A stretch of 64,000 nucleotides of DNA from Stenocarpella maydis (GCA_002270565.1 NQMI01000103.1:62001-126000); one strand, 5' to 3'. Positions 10,427 to 21,990 are shown, counted from the first letter of the stretch. The notes: generated from the letters alone by a model not told the origin. A program made the numbers and translations.

Positions 10427-12020
10427 TTACAAAAAAGGTTTCAAAAGTCTAAGCAAAGGACAAGACAGCACCAATCTTATGGATAGGTTAATTTCATTCG
10501 GTAAAAGCAAGCAGCGAGAAGACCCAACTGATGACTTGGAACAGAGAAAGCCAGGAGCCCACAACTGCAGCAATATCCTATTAGACCTTTGATCAGTACT
10601 AGTAGTGGCGACTGGAAGGATCATCGAGTGACTTACTAACCAACCCGTCTCGCGTTGGACCGAGAGAATTTCTATTTCAAAAGTGGGAAATTGGATCAAT
10701 AGAGTCACATGGCATGGACCATAGTCCGGCTTGGACTCAGCGAGGTCACACGTCAGAGTGTTCGACGGTACTGAGAATATGCTGGAGAGCTGGTACTCGT
10801 ACGCCGCCTCTCTGCCGCTCATCTCCATTCGTCGAAGGCCCAGGCTAATAGACAACATGGAAAAGGCGTCGATGAGTTGGAGGCGGGTGTAGCCGTACTC
10901 GAGGCTTTGCTCCAAAGAGATTGCTGGGTCCCAAATGGCTAATCAGAGACTGGGCGAAAGGTCTTGGAAAGAGTCCCCAAGGGCCCTTGTCGTGTTGTCT
11001 ATTTGGTGGGCATAACAATGGGTTAGTATCTTTGGGCTCTATACTGCTCTCTGCAGGTGCTTCGGCCGAAAGGGCTCTGGTTTGAAGAGCCTACATTTGA
11101 AGAACGCCTGTGCCAGCACCTGTGTCGTCGGGTTGACGTTTACCATGCTTTTTGTAGTGTACCAGGCCAGCTTATTGTACGTTGTGTTCCTCCATTGCAG
11201 CAGCGTGATATCCTTGTCCCAGTTGGCGCTGCAATTGCACCTGTCTCCAACCTCGGCCTCATCGCAGGTGTCGAGGCCATCTCTCATCCAACCAACGAAA
11301 CACTTTGGTCGACTTTCAACTGTGAGCTGCGCTTGCGATGTCCAATCCACGTCGTGTAACACCGCAAATGAAGGATAATACGTAGACGTCTGTTTAGCAA
11401 GTTAGAGGGAGAACATTTGAATGCGTGGGCAAACACAGCATTCTAGATTGGTATTGATACTCACAACTTGGTCTCTTGTCAATACCAGCACATCTTTCAG
11501 CAGGGACGGTCTCCATATTTTCCAAAATAGAACCGGTAGAACCACTCCGGTGAGAGTCGCTGTCAATATGGTGTTCATCAGATTTGGTGTCAGTCGGTGC
11601 TGAGGAGCTCTTCCTATCCAGACAGTTCTGCTGCTCTTGTACATCTTAGCAACCTCTCGCCGCGCCAGGATCCACGCAACAAGTATCACCAAGTCCACGA
11701 CCGCATAGAACGTCCAGAACAAGGGTGCGTCTGGCCTTCTGGACCAACCAAATATCGCAACAAGACAGGATGCCAGAAGGCAGCCGACTGTTAGCACTAG
11801 TACTACTGGAACAAGCACATTATTCGATACCCCCAAATACGAGGGTATTTTGTTGAACACAGCTCTGAAAGCATCTTTGTTAGAAGGCTAAAGACTGACC
11901 CAATGGCTTGATAGGATGGGTGTAGCTTGTAAAGGGAGTCTGAGTGACCAACATTCGTGCAAAAAGTATTTTCCACCACCGGACTAGAGTTGGTGGAAAG
12001 AAGGCCCTGGGAGCAACCAT
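10427..12020 (-). CDS. Hypothetical multi-exon membrane protein, possibly decaying
   Basis: Unrecognised family. Exon B (about 11865-11465) encodes three transmembrane helices (around LVPVVLVLTVGCLLASC, FYAVVDLVILVAWILA and LTATLTGVVLPVLFW). It joins in phase 0 through a 75-bp intron (donor GTGAGT at 11464, acceptor AACAG) to exon C (11389-11045), which has a Cys/Trp-rich region and ends FKPEPFRPKHLQRA. A further in-family-looking segment (EQSLEYGYTRLQLIDAF to VQRETGWLV, 10915-10640) follows. The same frame reads TAG and TGA between them and no splice pair repairs both. A candidate first exon starts at ATG 12020 (MVAPRAFFPPTL). Ends and integrity are uncertain. Confidence 0.4.
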
Positions 12021-12730
12021 AGTTCGAAATGGAAGCTCAGTCGAACACCTGAGTATGAAGAGTGCTTAGTTGGGAAAGATCCGGGACGAAGTGCACCATG
12101 GAGTGCTCTACCTTCTTCAAACGCCGGAAACCGCGGTGTAATATAAAATGACACGCCCGATTCCTGCCCAAGTTGGAATCATTTTCCATCTTAAGATCTC
12201 GATTAATTGCTCGCTTAGAAGCTTGCCACCCTGTTCCACAAAGCCACTACAGTGCAGACAATCAAATTACCTAGTTAGGTCAACTGGTCAACCACGGGCT
12301 TTCCGTCTTCAAGCACTTCGGCATGACGCAAAATTTTCGAGTTTCATATATTTGCTGCACATTTACGTGATCGGCAGCTTTAAGGAGGATTTGCCACGCC
12401 GCCCTGGTTCTTTTGCAATGGTTTCCAAGGCCCCCAATACTTCTGTAGGATGGAACCGAGATGATCAATTGCAGGTAGACTTGACCCCGGCAGCCTGCCG
12501 ATTTGTTCAAACACCAGAGGCAGGCTGTGCTCGTGGTTGCGAGCCCCTTGCGAATCCATTTTCGCCTGTTGCAACTCCTTAGGGTGTGCCGACCAGATCA
12601 GGCCCTATTACGGAAGGCTCGCTGGCTTATATAGTGGCAGATTTCTCCAGGGAGGTGAGGCAAACCTGCACTGCCATCATTTCAGTTATTTCCCACCAAC
12701 CTTGAGAACCGCTATCGAGCCGAGCACAAG
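12021..12730. other. Intergenic, divergent promoter region
   Basis: Lies between the leftward membrane protein and the rightward CFEM-like gene. No gene recognised; a plus-strand ORF here has no protein-like features. Confidence 0.5.
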
Positions 12731-13376
12731 ATGGTCTACCCCGATATCTTCCACCTCCTTCTCGTATTCAATGCGGTGGCGTCTGCGCAACGAATATTTA
12801 TCGACACCATCCCGGCGTACTCCGAACTTCCAGTCTGCGCGGAAGATCAGCTACGAAGTATTGTCAGATATATGGTCTTGGGGTGCGGAGATGATAGCAA
12901 GACAACGTCCTATAGCTGCTTCTGCACCAAAAGCTCCAGGCACTTCTCTCGGGTCATCAGCACCAAGGTGGCCTCGGCGTGCCTGCCCGAGACCACAACC
13001 GCGGTGGATGCTGCTGCAGATGTCTTCTCGAGCTATTGCGCAATTGGATCCAACGAAACTGCCGGTACGCAACAACTCCCTTGATGTCACTTCTCATTTT
13101 AGTGGGTCTTTTGCAAGGCCTATTTAGGCCATCCCTCATGCTGATTCCAAACGGCCAGTGGCCGCTGGCTCGACAACGGCGTCAGCCACAAGCACTCAAG
13201 CAACTGCAAGCCACAGCAGCATCACAGCCGTTAGGACAAGTGCAAGCCATGAAAGTTTGCCAGCCCTACCAACAAACACAGCCACCAGTGGAAGTCAGAA
13301 GTTTCACAATGACCCTGGAACGTACGGCGCTATGACGGCTTGGCAACTCGCAGTCTTGGTACTGCTGATACTGTAA
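12731..13376 (+). CDS. CFEM-like, GPI-anchored Cys-rich surface protein
   Basis: Two exons, 12731-13064 and 13159-13376, join across a 94-bp intron (donor GTACGC, acceptor GGCCAG) in phase 1, giving 183 aa. Residues 1-19 are a signal peptide ending near VASAQ. The Cys block (VCAEDQ, LGCGDD, YSCFCTK, ACLPET, SSYC) resembles a CFEM domain but shows six to seven cysteines rather than eight, so it is a degenerate or related fold. A Ser/Thr-rich spacer follows, and the C-terminus (TAWQLAVLVLLIL) is a hydrophobic tail typical of GPI-anchor signals. CFEM proteins of fungi act at the cell wall in haem/iron uptake or host interaction; the role here is inferred only. Confidence 0.75.
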
Positions 13377-13829
13377 TTTGACAGTCTCAATAGACAGGGG
13401 CTTGCAATTTATGGACTGCGTTTGCAAAGGTTCTAGGAAGAAACATGAAAGGGAAATTGATGTTGACATAATTGAGCGATTGGCGGATAATTTGGGGAAT
13501 TTTGTGTAGCTCCCGTATCAGGAGTCAGTTTAAATGCTAGTATCAATCTGGCGAAGCGCCTGTCAAATGTGCCTCACGCGGCAAATTTCAGGTGCCCCGA
13601 AACCTGCCCTGCAGAGAATTGTGCCCAAAACTGTAGGATTCCACGCTTGTAGTAGAATTCAGCCTGAGCTGAAAGCAGATGAAATAACTGAGACCAATAA
13701 TGCGTAGTGGTTGCAACCCCAACATCCAATCTATCAATAGTTTTCAGCTCTGCCTAGATACAAATGATGGATGCCTATGTATCCGCACGACGCCTCGTGT
13801 CGTCATCACAAAAAGACCAACTTGGTGTA
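13377..13829. other. Intergenic region
   Basis: Between the CFEM-like gene and the MITE. No gene or repeat recognised. Confidence 0.5.
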
Positions 13830-13995
13830 ACGTCCCGATTCTGCACCCCACCCCTTTCCAACTGCCCTCCTCAGGAAATATAGTATACAGCATATAGTAT
13901 ACAGTTACAAAGTTTTAAGCAGTATACAGTATACATTCAGGCAGTATACAGTCACAACTCTGGGGAGGGGGGTGCGGAATCGGGACTGGGGACGT
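13830..13995. mobile_element. Small MITE with TA duplication
   Basis: A 166-bp element flanked by TA (13828-13829 and 13996-13997). The ends form an imperfect inverted repeat: left ACGTCCCGATTCTGCACC, right (reverse-complemented) ACGTCC, a 7-base insertion, then CCGATTCCGCACC. The interior is a run of GTATAC-containing units (about 13879-13951). TA target and size fit a Tc1/mariner-derived MITE. It sits about 160 bp upstream of the GH5 start codon. Confidence 0.7.
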
Positions 13996-14780
13996 TATCA
14001 TGACGCTGGGAATTGTGGGTCAAGAGAAGGCAAAGGCCAAGGCTAGCTCTTTGCGCAAAAATTGGATACATATAAAGATTGGCGTAGTCTGGTTGGCTCG
14101 AGAAAATTGTTCGTCCACGAGCCCGCAACTTCAACCACCAAATTCGTCAGCATCAAAATGAAGACTACCCTCGCATTCGCCCTCTTGACCGCTATCGCGC
14201 GGTCATCCCCGTCTCCTATCATCCGACGGGCCAACTCCACGTCATGGATGGGAACTAATCTTTACTATCTGCAGGGCCTCTCTGGGTCAGACCAAGATGC
14301 CTATGTTAGCCAAAATGGCTGATGATGGAGCAAAAGTGGTGAGAGTCTGGGTCAATGCACAAACCGCAGGGTCGTGTCAAAAGGGTAGTCGGATCGCCGT
14401 CACGTTGCCTCCTCTCGAATCAACTATTGGAACGTACAATGACGCGACCTTGGACGCACTCGACAAGGTGATAGTGAAGCTGAGCGATCACGGAATAAAG
14501 GCCTTGATCTCGCCGCACGACGCCAACTCCCTCCTTGGTGACTACCGGGCGTATTTACTCCATTTCCTTTCAACGACTAGACTCCTGGAGGGGCAATAAT
14601 GGCTAATTTCAACACTTTAGGGACGTTTACTATGATACTTGGGGCCCGGGATACTTCTACGAGTTAAAGGAAGCATTTGACGCATATGATGCACGTCTGA
14701 CCCATATACTCAACTACAAGGGCGCGACATCGGGCAGGGTATGGAAAGAATGGAGCGAGGCCATTATGGGCTTTAACCTA

Positions 14781-17700
14781 GAAAACGGATATTCGCACCG
14801 GCAAAAAGGGATAGTACACCGGTACATGCAGGGGCCCAACGCACAGATAATTTATACCACTAAAAACACTATGTGCACTGTTATTTTGACGTTTTTGCTA
14901 ATATAGCCGTATGTCCCCATTACCGCTACAGCAAATATCACCATCACGATGCCTGCTATAGCGCCAATCGCTCAAATTAATAGTATTTTGCTACATATCT
15001 AGTCCATACAGATTATAATCTCATTTAGTATCTCCTCCTCATCATTACTATTACTACTATCGCCATTATTATTACCGATGATATCCCCAACCATCAGATC
15101 TACCCGTAGTAACTAGTTAATGCTTCTAATAGCCATTATATGCTGCCGCTTAGCCCCTAACTTCATGCTTGAGGGTATGCTGGCTTCTAAAGTCTTCATA
15201 ATATCTACTAGCGCCCTCTGCTTCTAAGGCTGCTATATTAACTTCTTTATAACCCTTCTTACCGGCTGCTACTTTAGAGGGATGCTAGTATGCTGTATAT
15301 TATTACTACGGGCATCCTCTTCATCCAGGGACTGGAGGGTTATATCGCTCCACTCAAAGGCTGAATTCATGCACTATACTAAAGCTGTTATCACCCTTAT
15401 CTTATCCCCGGCTCTGCTACCCAGACTTATAGTGTTGGAGGTTGTCTTTTTGCCCATTATGGCTTTCCCATGCTTCTTAAGGATGCCCTCCTTATTGTTA
15501 GCGAATATAGCGATATCCTGAGGCCTGCCCTTTGTGGCGGTAACCTTCTTTAGCAATAATACACCAAGGAGCGGGTTATCAATATAGAGGTTATAATTGA
15601 GGTACCAAGCTTCATAAAGGTTGCTCTTCTTAAGGGGAAGGGAAGCCTCCTCCTTATTAGTAATATGATTCATATAGATAATGCTGTACTAACTATAGAT
15701 AGTGTAGCAGCAGTTAGAAGGGCTGTAGTGCCCCCATAGGGCTTCTTTTTAAAGCATCTTTAATGCCTTCTGGTGCTCTATTATGAGAAGGTCTAATGCC
15801 GCTCTAGCAACTTGCTATATAAGCTTCCCAAGCTACTTCTGCCCATTATACTTTATAAGTGCTGCTATCTTCTGCTTTCCCTCCTTATTACAGAAGGCAT
15901 AAGCTGCCTTATTAAGAGTAGCTTTATCAGCCTCCATTAGATAAAGAAGATTGCCCATCTTATAGCCCAGATAGGTCTTCATATAGCGGTGCTATCACTC
16001 CATAGAGGAGGTTATATGCAAGCTGAAGTTAAGGATTCTGCAGATCGAGTGGGCAGCCCATTTAGTAATAATGACCTCTACCTTATCAACATACTAGGTC
16101 TTAAGGTACTAGAGGATTGCCGTCTGGTTTAAGAAGACCTCTTAAAGTCATCACCAAGCCATATTATAAACCTCACGATCTATAGAGTACTCCATAAACT
16201 TAATAAGGTCTAAAAGGGCTATTGAAGTATATGGGATCTCATTAAGCACTCAGAAGGGTACTATAGCCTTCCCTCTTGCTAGCGCCATTAAGGAAGCAAG
16301 GTCCTCATTATCCTCTTTAAGATCTTTAGCTTCTGCACCCTTCATGGTATTTTCCTCTAGAGCTCCCGGTACTATTGCCTCCAGGCCTTCCGGTATCGCC
16401 CTCATTATCGCCAGCTTATACTACTTCTTCTTAATATTAAGGATAAGGTTTATATTCATATAGAAGATATATAGCTAATGGTATGCCTTAGGGAATTGGT
16501 GCTTAAGGGCATTAATTAGAGCAGTATTATAGTTAGTAATAAAGAGGCTTAGAGGGTTGTTTTCGCACTAGTAGAGAAGCTTATTAACCTACTTAAGAAG
16601 CTATTAGAAGCTAGATTCTCGCTTATTATTAATAACGCCTTAAAATAGCAGTAGTATCTTCTTCATATAGGTTACCGCTATTGCCTAAAGGAAGGGCATC
16701 TTTTTATTATTTGTTAAATAGATATAATTAAGTGAGATAGCCTATAAGAATTATTACTCTTGCAACCACTTGATCTACTGCTTTATACACCAGAAGATGC
16801 CCGTAATATTACTCTCATTATCAACGGTCTAATGATACCAGCAGCCCTCCTTCTTAAGCCAGTCTAGCAAAGCTTAAGTAAGTGTATAGATGCCCTGCTT
16901 CGCCCTTTAAAAGTCTGCAAGCTAATTCTTCATAGTATTAAGCCCCAGTAGCACCTCTGGGTATTCTCGGCGGAGGGCTGCTTCAAGTTTCTTTAGCTTA
17001 GCAAGGGATAGGTTTGCAGCCATATAGGCGAGAAGATCATAATATTATTATAATAACTTCACCTAGCCTCACTTAGCTTCAGGGACCTCCTAAGGGCCAT
17101 ATAAAGTATATACGCCCTCCTAGATCACAAGCTTCTATTTGCCAGATATTACCTTCATTATATGGGTAAGGGCTTGCTAGCTACAGCCCGCCTTAATTAT
17201 GGAGGCGTTAGTAGTGGTTGTAGTTGAGGGCCGCTGAGCACCTCAGCTACACTCTAATATCACCCACTTATCCTCTAACCTTCTGGTCACCATCATAAAG
17301 CCAGCAGCCTTCATGGCTTCATCTAAATTAGCCTTAAGGTCCTTATAGGTATTATATCTATCATGAAAAAGTTTCAAGTAGCTAGGAGGGTTAGAAAGTG
17401 CTGGTTAATAATAGTTTGCTGTAATAATATTATTATTCCAGTTAATATAATCAACCTGCTATTATGCCTCAAGACCTAAATAATCAGGTTACTGCACCAT
17501 TACCGTAATGCTAAAAAATTAATATCTAAGCAACTAGGGGGTCTTTTTAATGCAAAAACGATTAATCCTAATAAAAATTCAATTAATGCATTAAAGCATT
17601 GACAAAGGGTGGTCGTTGAGAAGTTGGTAACAATAGAGGCGTTGCAAAGCAGTAGGTAGTACAGCTATAAAAAGCACTATTCGGGTGGTGAAGTGTAATT

Positions 17701-17787
17701 GAAGGTGGGTCAAATAAATGCTTCTGATTGGCTGCAGCAGACCCACCGGTGCGCCATCCCTTTTTGCCGGTGCGAATATCCGTTTTC
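14781..17787 (-). mobile_element. Mutator-like element (MULE) with 32-nt perfect TIRs and 8-bp target duplication
   Basis: The ends 14781-14812 and 17756-17787 are perfect 32-nt inverted repeats starting GAAAACGGATATTCGCACC, with weaker similarity further in. The target TTAACCTA is duplicated at 14773-14780 and 17788-17795. The interior on the minus strand carries a dead MULE transposase. The 8-bp duplication also fits hAT elements, but the transposase remains decide for MULE. Confidence 0.9.
15374..17370 (-). pseudogene. RIP-decayed MULE transposase
   Basis: Reading leftward from about 17370 gives blocks such as NLDEAMKAAGFMMVTRRLED, LAKLKKLEAALRREYPEVLL, DNESNITGIFWCIK and FITNYNTALINALKHQFP. 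The last corresponds to the third catalytic region of MULE transposases (usually VTDRE.AL..AI...FP). In-frame stops are frequent and nearly all TAG, at places where Gln or Trp would be expected. The more distal ORF at 15673-15374 is Lys-rich and may be its C-terminal part. No functional protein is possible. Confidence 0.75.
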
Positions 17788-18419
17788 TTAACCTACAGGT
17801 ATGAAATTCTAATATTGTCTCATACGTACAGGGTTCTACAACAACCTACTAAAATGTGTCCTTTCTGCAGAACGAACCAATGTCGCCCAAGCTATCTGAG
17901 TGCACCGGCGGCGACACCCATGGCTGGATCTGCGGCAGAGCGAAGCACATTCGCAGCGAGCTCGGCGCGGAAAACCCCATCATCGTTACCTCGGGCGGTA
18001 TCGGCGGCGACTTCAGCCACGGGTGCACCTTCATCGAGGCCGCGACGGACTGCTCGGCCCTGGACGCCATCGCCGTGCACCGGTATGCGTCAGTGCCCGG
18101 CAACTGGGCTGCCAGCGCCGGCGGCTGGGTCGCGCAGGCCGGTGGCAAGCTGGTTTACCTCGAAGAGTGGGGCATCAACGCAGCCAGCTACGACCAGCGC
18201 CAGGCCTTTCCCAGCGAGACGGCTGACATGAACTCGGCTGGCCTTCCGAGCCTGTACTGGCAGATCATCCTGCCTGATGTTGAGGGGTGCGAGTACGACC
18301 CGGCTAAGGATAGTGGTGATCATTTTGGGATTGCGTATGATGCTGGTGTTGATCTAGCCGGGTCAATGCATATGGCCACTGAGAGTGAGGCCCTTCAGAA
18401 CTGGGAAGGGATCATCTAA

Positions 18420-18852
18420 GCATCATTACAAACATGTTAAATATACAAGCCTTCGAACTAGTGTTCCGGGGTGTAGGGTAGTACGCTCTCTAAGCCCTTG
18501 GCCCGGCTATAAAAAGAGCCCCATTGCGCTGTTTTTAACTTTCGAGCTTAGAATAACAATCCACTCTTTTCGTCTTGAATCTTTCTGTCTGACCAGCCTT
18601 GAAATATATCAATTCTTCTTCTCGTTTTCTCTTCCGTCTCCTCGTTCTTGATCCTCTATTCCTCTCGATACCCTCTTCCGCGTTGGAGGCTCCTCTTTCT
18701 TTTCTAGAGGGCTCTGGCAGAACTTGTCCCCTAGGGCTCTCGGTGGCTCGTTTTCGCTAGTTTGCATTTCACAGCACGTGAGCATTCTCGATTGTCTGCT
18801 CTTCCTTGATTACCATTGAGCCGTTACTCCTTGAAGGAGACACCAAAAAACA
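18420..18852. other. Intergenic, pyrimidine-rich promoter-like region
   Basis: Contains a CT-rich stretch (about 18580-18720) of the kind found upstream of fungal transcription starts, ahead of the small ORF at 18853. Confidence 0.5.
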
Positions 18853-19221
18853 ATGGGGATCCGAACATGCTCGTGCCATCTGCTTGTTTCCCTCATCTTA
18901 GCCATTTCTGCTGGCTGCCGGCCAGCGACCCTTTCACCCGAGCTCGGATTGGCAGCGCAAATTCTGAGTAGCTCCAGCAGCCTTTCACCACAAACCAAGG
19001 AGCTCAGCAAGATTGTCGATCTATCTCTTGGAGTTGCCGTATTGATGTTGACGGTAGCGACATACTGGATTTTGATGAGATATACGCCTGGTTTATCACA
19101 CGAAATCGTCATTCCGCCGAGCTTTCTGGAGCATAAAATCGCGGTCACAGTACAAATACCCAGCTTTATCCATATACATACCCAGATTTATCCTATAAGC
19201 GCACCCAGTATAAGAAATTAA
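18853..19221 (+). CDS. Small signal-peptide membrane protein, 3' end replaced by transposon
   Basis: A 122-aa ORF of unknown family. It has an N-terminal signal sequence (MGIRTCSCHLLVSLILAISAG), a Ser-rich loop and one transmembrane helix (LGVAVLMLTVATYWILM). From about residue 98 (19143) the frame is transposon terminal repeat, ending in APSIRN. Two other unrelated reading frames in this neighbourhood end in the same APSIRN because they read the same repeat. The native C-terminus is therefore missing, or the gene was always short and its stop was supplied by the element. Confidence 0.45.
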   Translation: MGIRTCSCHLLVSLILAISAGCRPATLSPELGLAAQILSSSSSLSPQTKELSKIVDLSLGVAVLMLTVATYWILMRYTPGLSHEIVIPPSFLEHKIAVTVQIPSFIHIHTQIYPISAPSIRN

Positions 19222-19559
19222 GCATATAGCACACTTAGTTCCCTTATACCACTAGCTCCTTAACCCTACATTTAGGCCCTACCTTGCCCTTAGCTAGATA
19301 TTTAAGTACATAAAAAGTCGACAAGGTATATAAAAAATTATATTTAATAATATATAATTTGCCTAGTTATATAAATTTATTATATACTTTAAGTAATAGG
19401 CTTAGGTAGTAGAATCCTAACCCTAACTCTTTAGGCTTAGGCTTTAACATCGTCGCTCCGGCTTCCGGCCGGGCCCCCCTTCCGGCCGCCCTACCCACCC
19501 ACCATGCCACTATTCCTAACATTAATTTCCCGCTATAACTATTACTGAGCCCTCTTCTA

Positions 19560-21180
19560 TTAGTGTTAAGGAATCGTTTGAATTATCGTTATTAGGTTAT
19601 ATAGCCCCGGCCTTGATTTAAGCCCTCCGAATAGCCTTAATATCAGCAAAAGTCTCATTTGGGTCAATTTAAACCTTCTTTCTTCAGATCTTTATATAAG
19701 CCTTAATTTTACCCTATAGCTCCTTATTTTCTTTAAGGATATTACTAAGTTAAACCTTTTCTTATTATATCTCTTAAGAATTTTTCTAAAGAGTGCTTAT
19801 TATATAGGGCTTAAGTGTTTCTAGCAGGTATAATTAGCTATTATAAACCTTAACTATTATAATTACTTAGGTATCTTAAAAATAATATTTAAAAGCTAAG
19901 ATTTAGACCTGTATACTCCACTTTTATTAATAAAGCTATTCCTAATAGTAGATTCTTTAAAATTAATCTCTACCTAGTAGTTTTTAAGGATATAGTTGCC
20001 TAATAATGCTCTCACTTAATTAACTAGCTATAACCTTATTTTTCTCCACCCAGAATGAATATTTGCCTTTATAAATACCTCTTCTTAAGCCTTATAGTAG
20101 TAATGGAGGAATCTCTATTTGGGTATAATTGTTAATATATTATAGGCTTTAAGAAGGTATAGATATTTCCAGAATGCCCGCTTAAGTAGATCAAATATAG
20201 CTACATCTAGAGGCTATAAAACATATATTATATATACTAGTGAGAAGACTATATGGATTTTATATAAGAAGCATTCCTATATAAAATCTATAGTAGTATG
20301 GGTATAGTGGCCGTCTATTACTAATAAATGCTACTCATTTGGGTTAATTAGGGCTGTCTAAGGGATAAAGACCTTCCTTAGCCACGTAATAGCTATTTAT
20401 TTCTCTATCTACCCCTTCTTTATAACTATAAATTACCAGCCCTTAAGATCTTTAAGATCTATAGGAAACTACTATTGCTATATACTTTTCCCTTTTAAAA
20501 TAATCAATGGGACCAGTACCCTCCCTTAGGTATTAATATACTCCAAGAAGGAGGTCCACACTCAGAGATTATAGTCTAATTGAGTAATTGGGCTTCCCTT
20601 CGCATAGCCAAAGATAAAGGCTTGCTCTAAGTAAGCCTCTATAATTCCACCCTTATTAGCATTCTAACGGTTAGCTAGTTTAATAAACTTAATGATAGGT
20701 AGCTAGAGGAGGTTAAATTAAGACTTAATATTCCTATTAGCTACTTAAATCCTTAAGGCTTTAATACGCTAATTCTTTCTTAATTAGAGCTCCAGGTAAT
20801 AAGAAAGGAAGCCCTTAAGCTAAATCCTTTTAAGGGGAGGGTAGTCTTCAGTTAGGAAGGCTAAATGGGCTACTAGACCCTATAGATTATATCAGGTAAG
20901 GGTAAGCCCTAGATAACTCTAATTTATTACAAATAGAGCTAATGAATCCTCTTGATAGTTAGAAAGAAGCCTCTGAAGTAGGGTAGCCTCTTACTAACTT
21001 AATTTACCGTTAAGCCAATCAAATAGTATAGCGTAAGGGATATACTAGGTTTTAAAGGCCCACCTAATAGATATACTATCTTTAATTATAATAATAGCGT
21101 TATAAACTTCTGCTTCTAAGTATTACTTCATAATTATCTAACTAACATACGTACAAAGCTTGGTAAGAAGAAAAAAATCC
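19560..21180 (-). pseudogene. Decayed pogo transposase
   Basis: Reading leftward around 20420-20200 gives AITWLRKVFIP, INPNE, HLLVIDGHYTHTTIDFI and PLDVAIFDLLKRAFWKYL. These correspond to the pogo DDE block (LLVIDGHGSHTT..F and LQPLDVAVF.PLK). Stops interrupt every frame and the strand is very AT-rich. The catalytic DGH is still readable. Confidence 0.75.
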
Positions 21181-21244
21181 CTCATTAAGATATTTAAGTT
21201 TTCCTAGAGGGTGAGTACAGACGCGTTTATACGCGTATGCGGTT

Positions 21245-21726
21245 GTGTGTTATGAGCCAACACGATGGCACCTTGAGGACCCATTTTGAGGACCCAGGCA
21301 CCCAGGGCAAGTGCCACAACACGACCCCGCAGGACCCAACTGCTAAAACAGCACTGCCTACCGAGGACCCAGGGTTAGGGTCAGGGACCCACCAACCAGG
21401 ATGGACTGACGGGACCGATAAGCGGTCCAGGCGACTATAAGGCTGGACTATATAAGTTGATGAACGGTCCATACGGTCTATCACTAAGGACGGTTGAAGA
21501 GTCAGAATATATAAGGATATAGTTATTACTATAGTAGATAGCTTTTATAGAACAGACTCTTTAGTTGTTAATTTAAGTATTTAATCCTAGTATTGGATAG
21601 CCTTATAGCTAGTGATCATTATTAAGTTAATAATATTGCCTAACAACCGCCTAACAACATATTCCGAACATAAACCCTTAATCTTCTAGGTTTAATGTAC
21701 TCAGAAACCTTCTGATCATTACATTA
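21245..21726. mobile_element. Possible solo LTR inside the second pogo element
   Basis: A block of distinct composition starting around TGTTATGAGCCAACAC and ending CTGATCATTACA, with TATA-like segments and short GAGGACCCA repeats. TG...CA-type ends and length fit a retrotransposon LTR. No matching target duplication was found, so this is tentative. Confidence 0.35.
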
Positions 21727-21990
21727 TGGGGCGGCCGGAAGGGGGGCCTAGCCGGAAGCCGGGGCGACGATGTTATATAATTAGAGGAAGGCCTTTTACT
21801 TACTTAAAGGAAGGCCTTTACTTACCTAAAGGAAGGCTATCTATACGCCCTCTTTATACTTCTTTAAAAAGCCCTCTATACACCTAGAGGAAGGGCTTTT
21901 AAAAGGAGCATATAGAGGGGTATATAGAGGGCCTTCATCTAGGTAGGCAGAGGGCAGGCAGAAGGGCACCATTTCGAGCGGTCTTTTAGA

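Larger units (their letters stand above)
14158..18419 (+). pseudogene. GH5 glycoside hydrolase gene disrupted by a Mutator-like element
   Basis: Starts MKTTLAFALLTAIARSS (signal peptide). Exon 1 is 14158-14550, an intron 14551-14620 follows, exon 2 is 14621-14780 and resumes at 17796-17798, an intron is 17799-17870, and exon 3 is 17871-18419. Two lesions are visible. An extra A in the AAAA run near 14311 shifts the frame (SQ then MADDGAKVVRVWVNAQ). A 3,007-bp transposon sits three bases before an exon end, between GFNL and QNEP. Removing one target copy restores FNLQNEPMSP, carrying the acid/base Glu of GH5; the nucleophile region is YLEEWG in exon 3. The enzyme would be secreted and act on beta-mannan or beta-glucan; the subfamily is not resolved. 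Confidence 0.87.
19447..21773 (-). mobile_element. Second pogo-like element, inserted in the outer element
   Basis: Inverted repeats of about 45 nt begin ACATCGTCG and continue into a C/G-rich stretch (CCGGCTTCCGGC...CCTTCCGGCCGCC). They lie at 19447-19492 and 21729-21773, with about three mismatches. TA flanks both ends (19445-19446, 21774-21775). Inside on the minus strand is a decayed pogo transposase, and near its right end a solo-LTR-like insertion. Confidence 0.82.
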
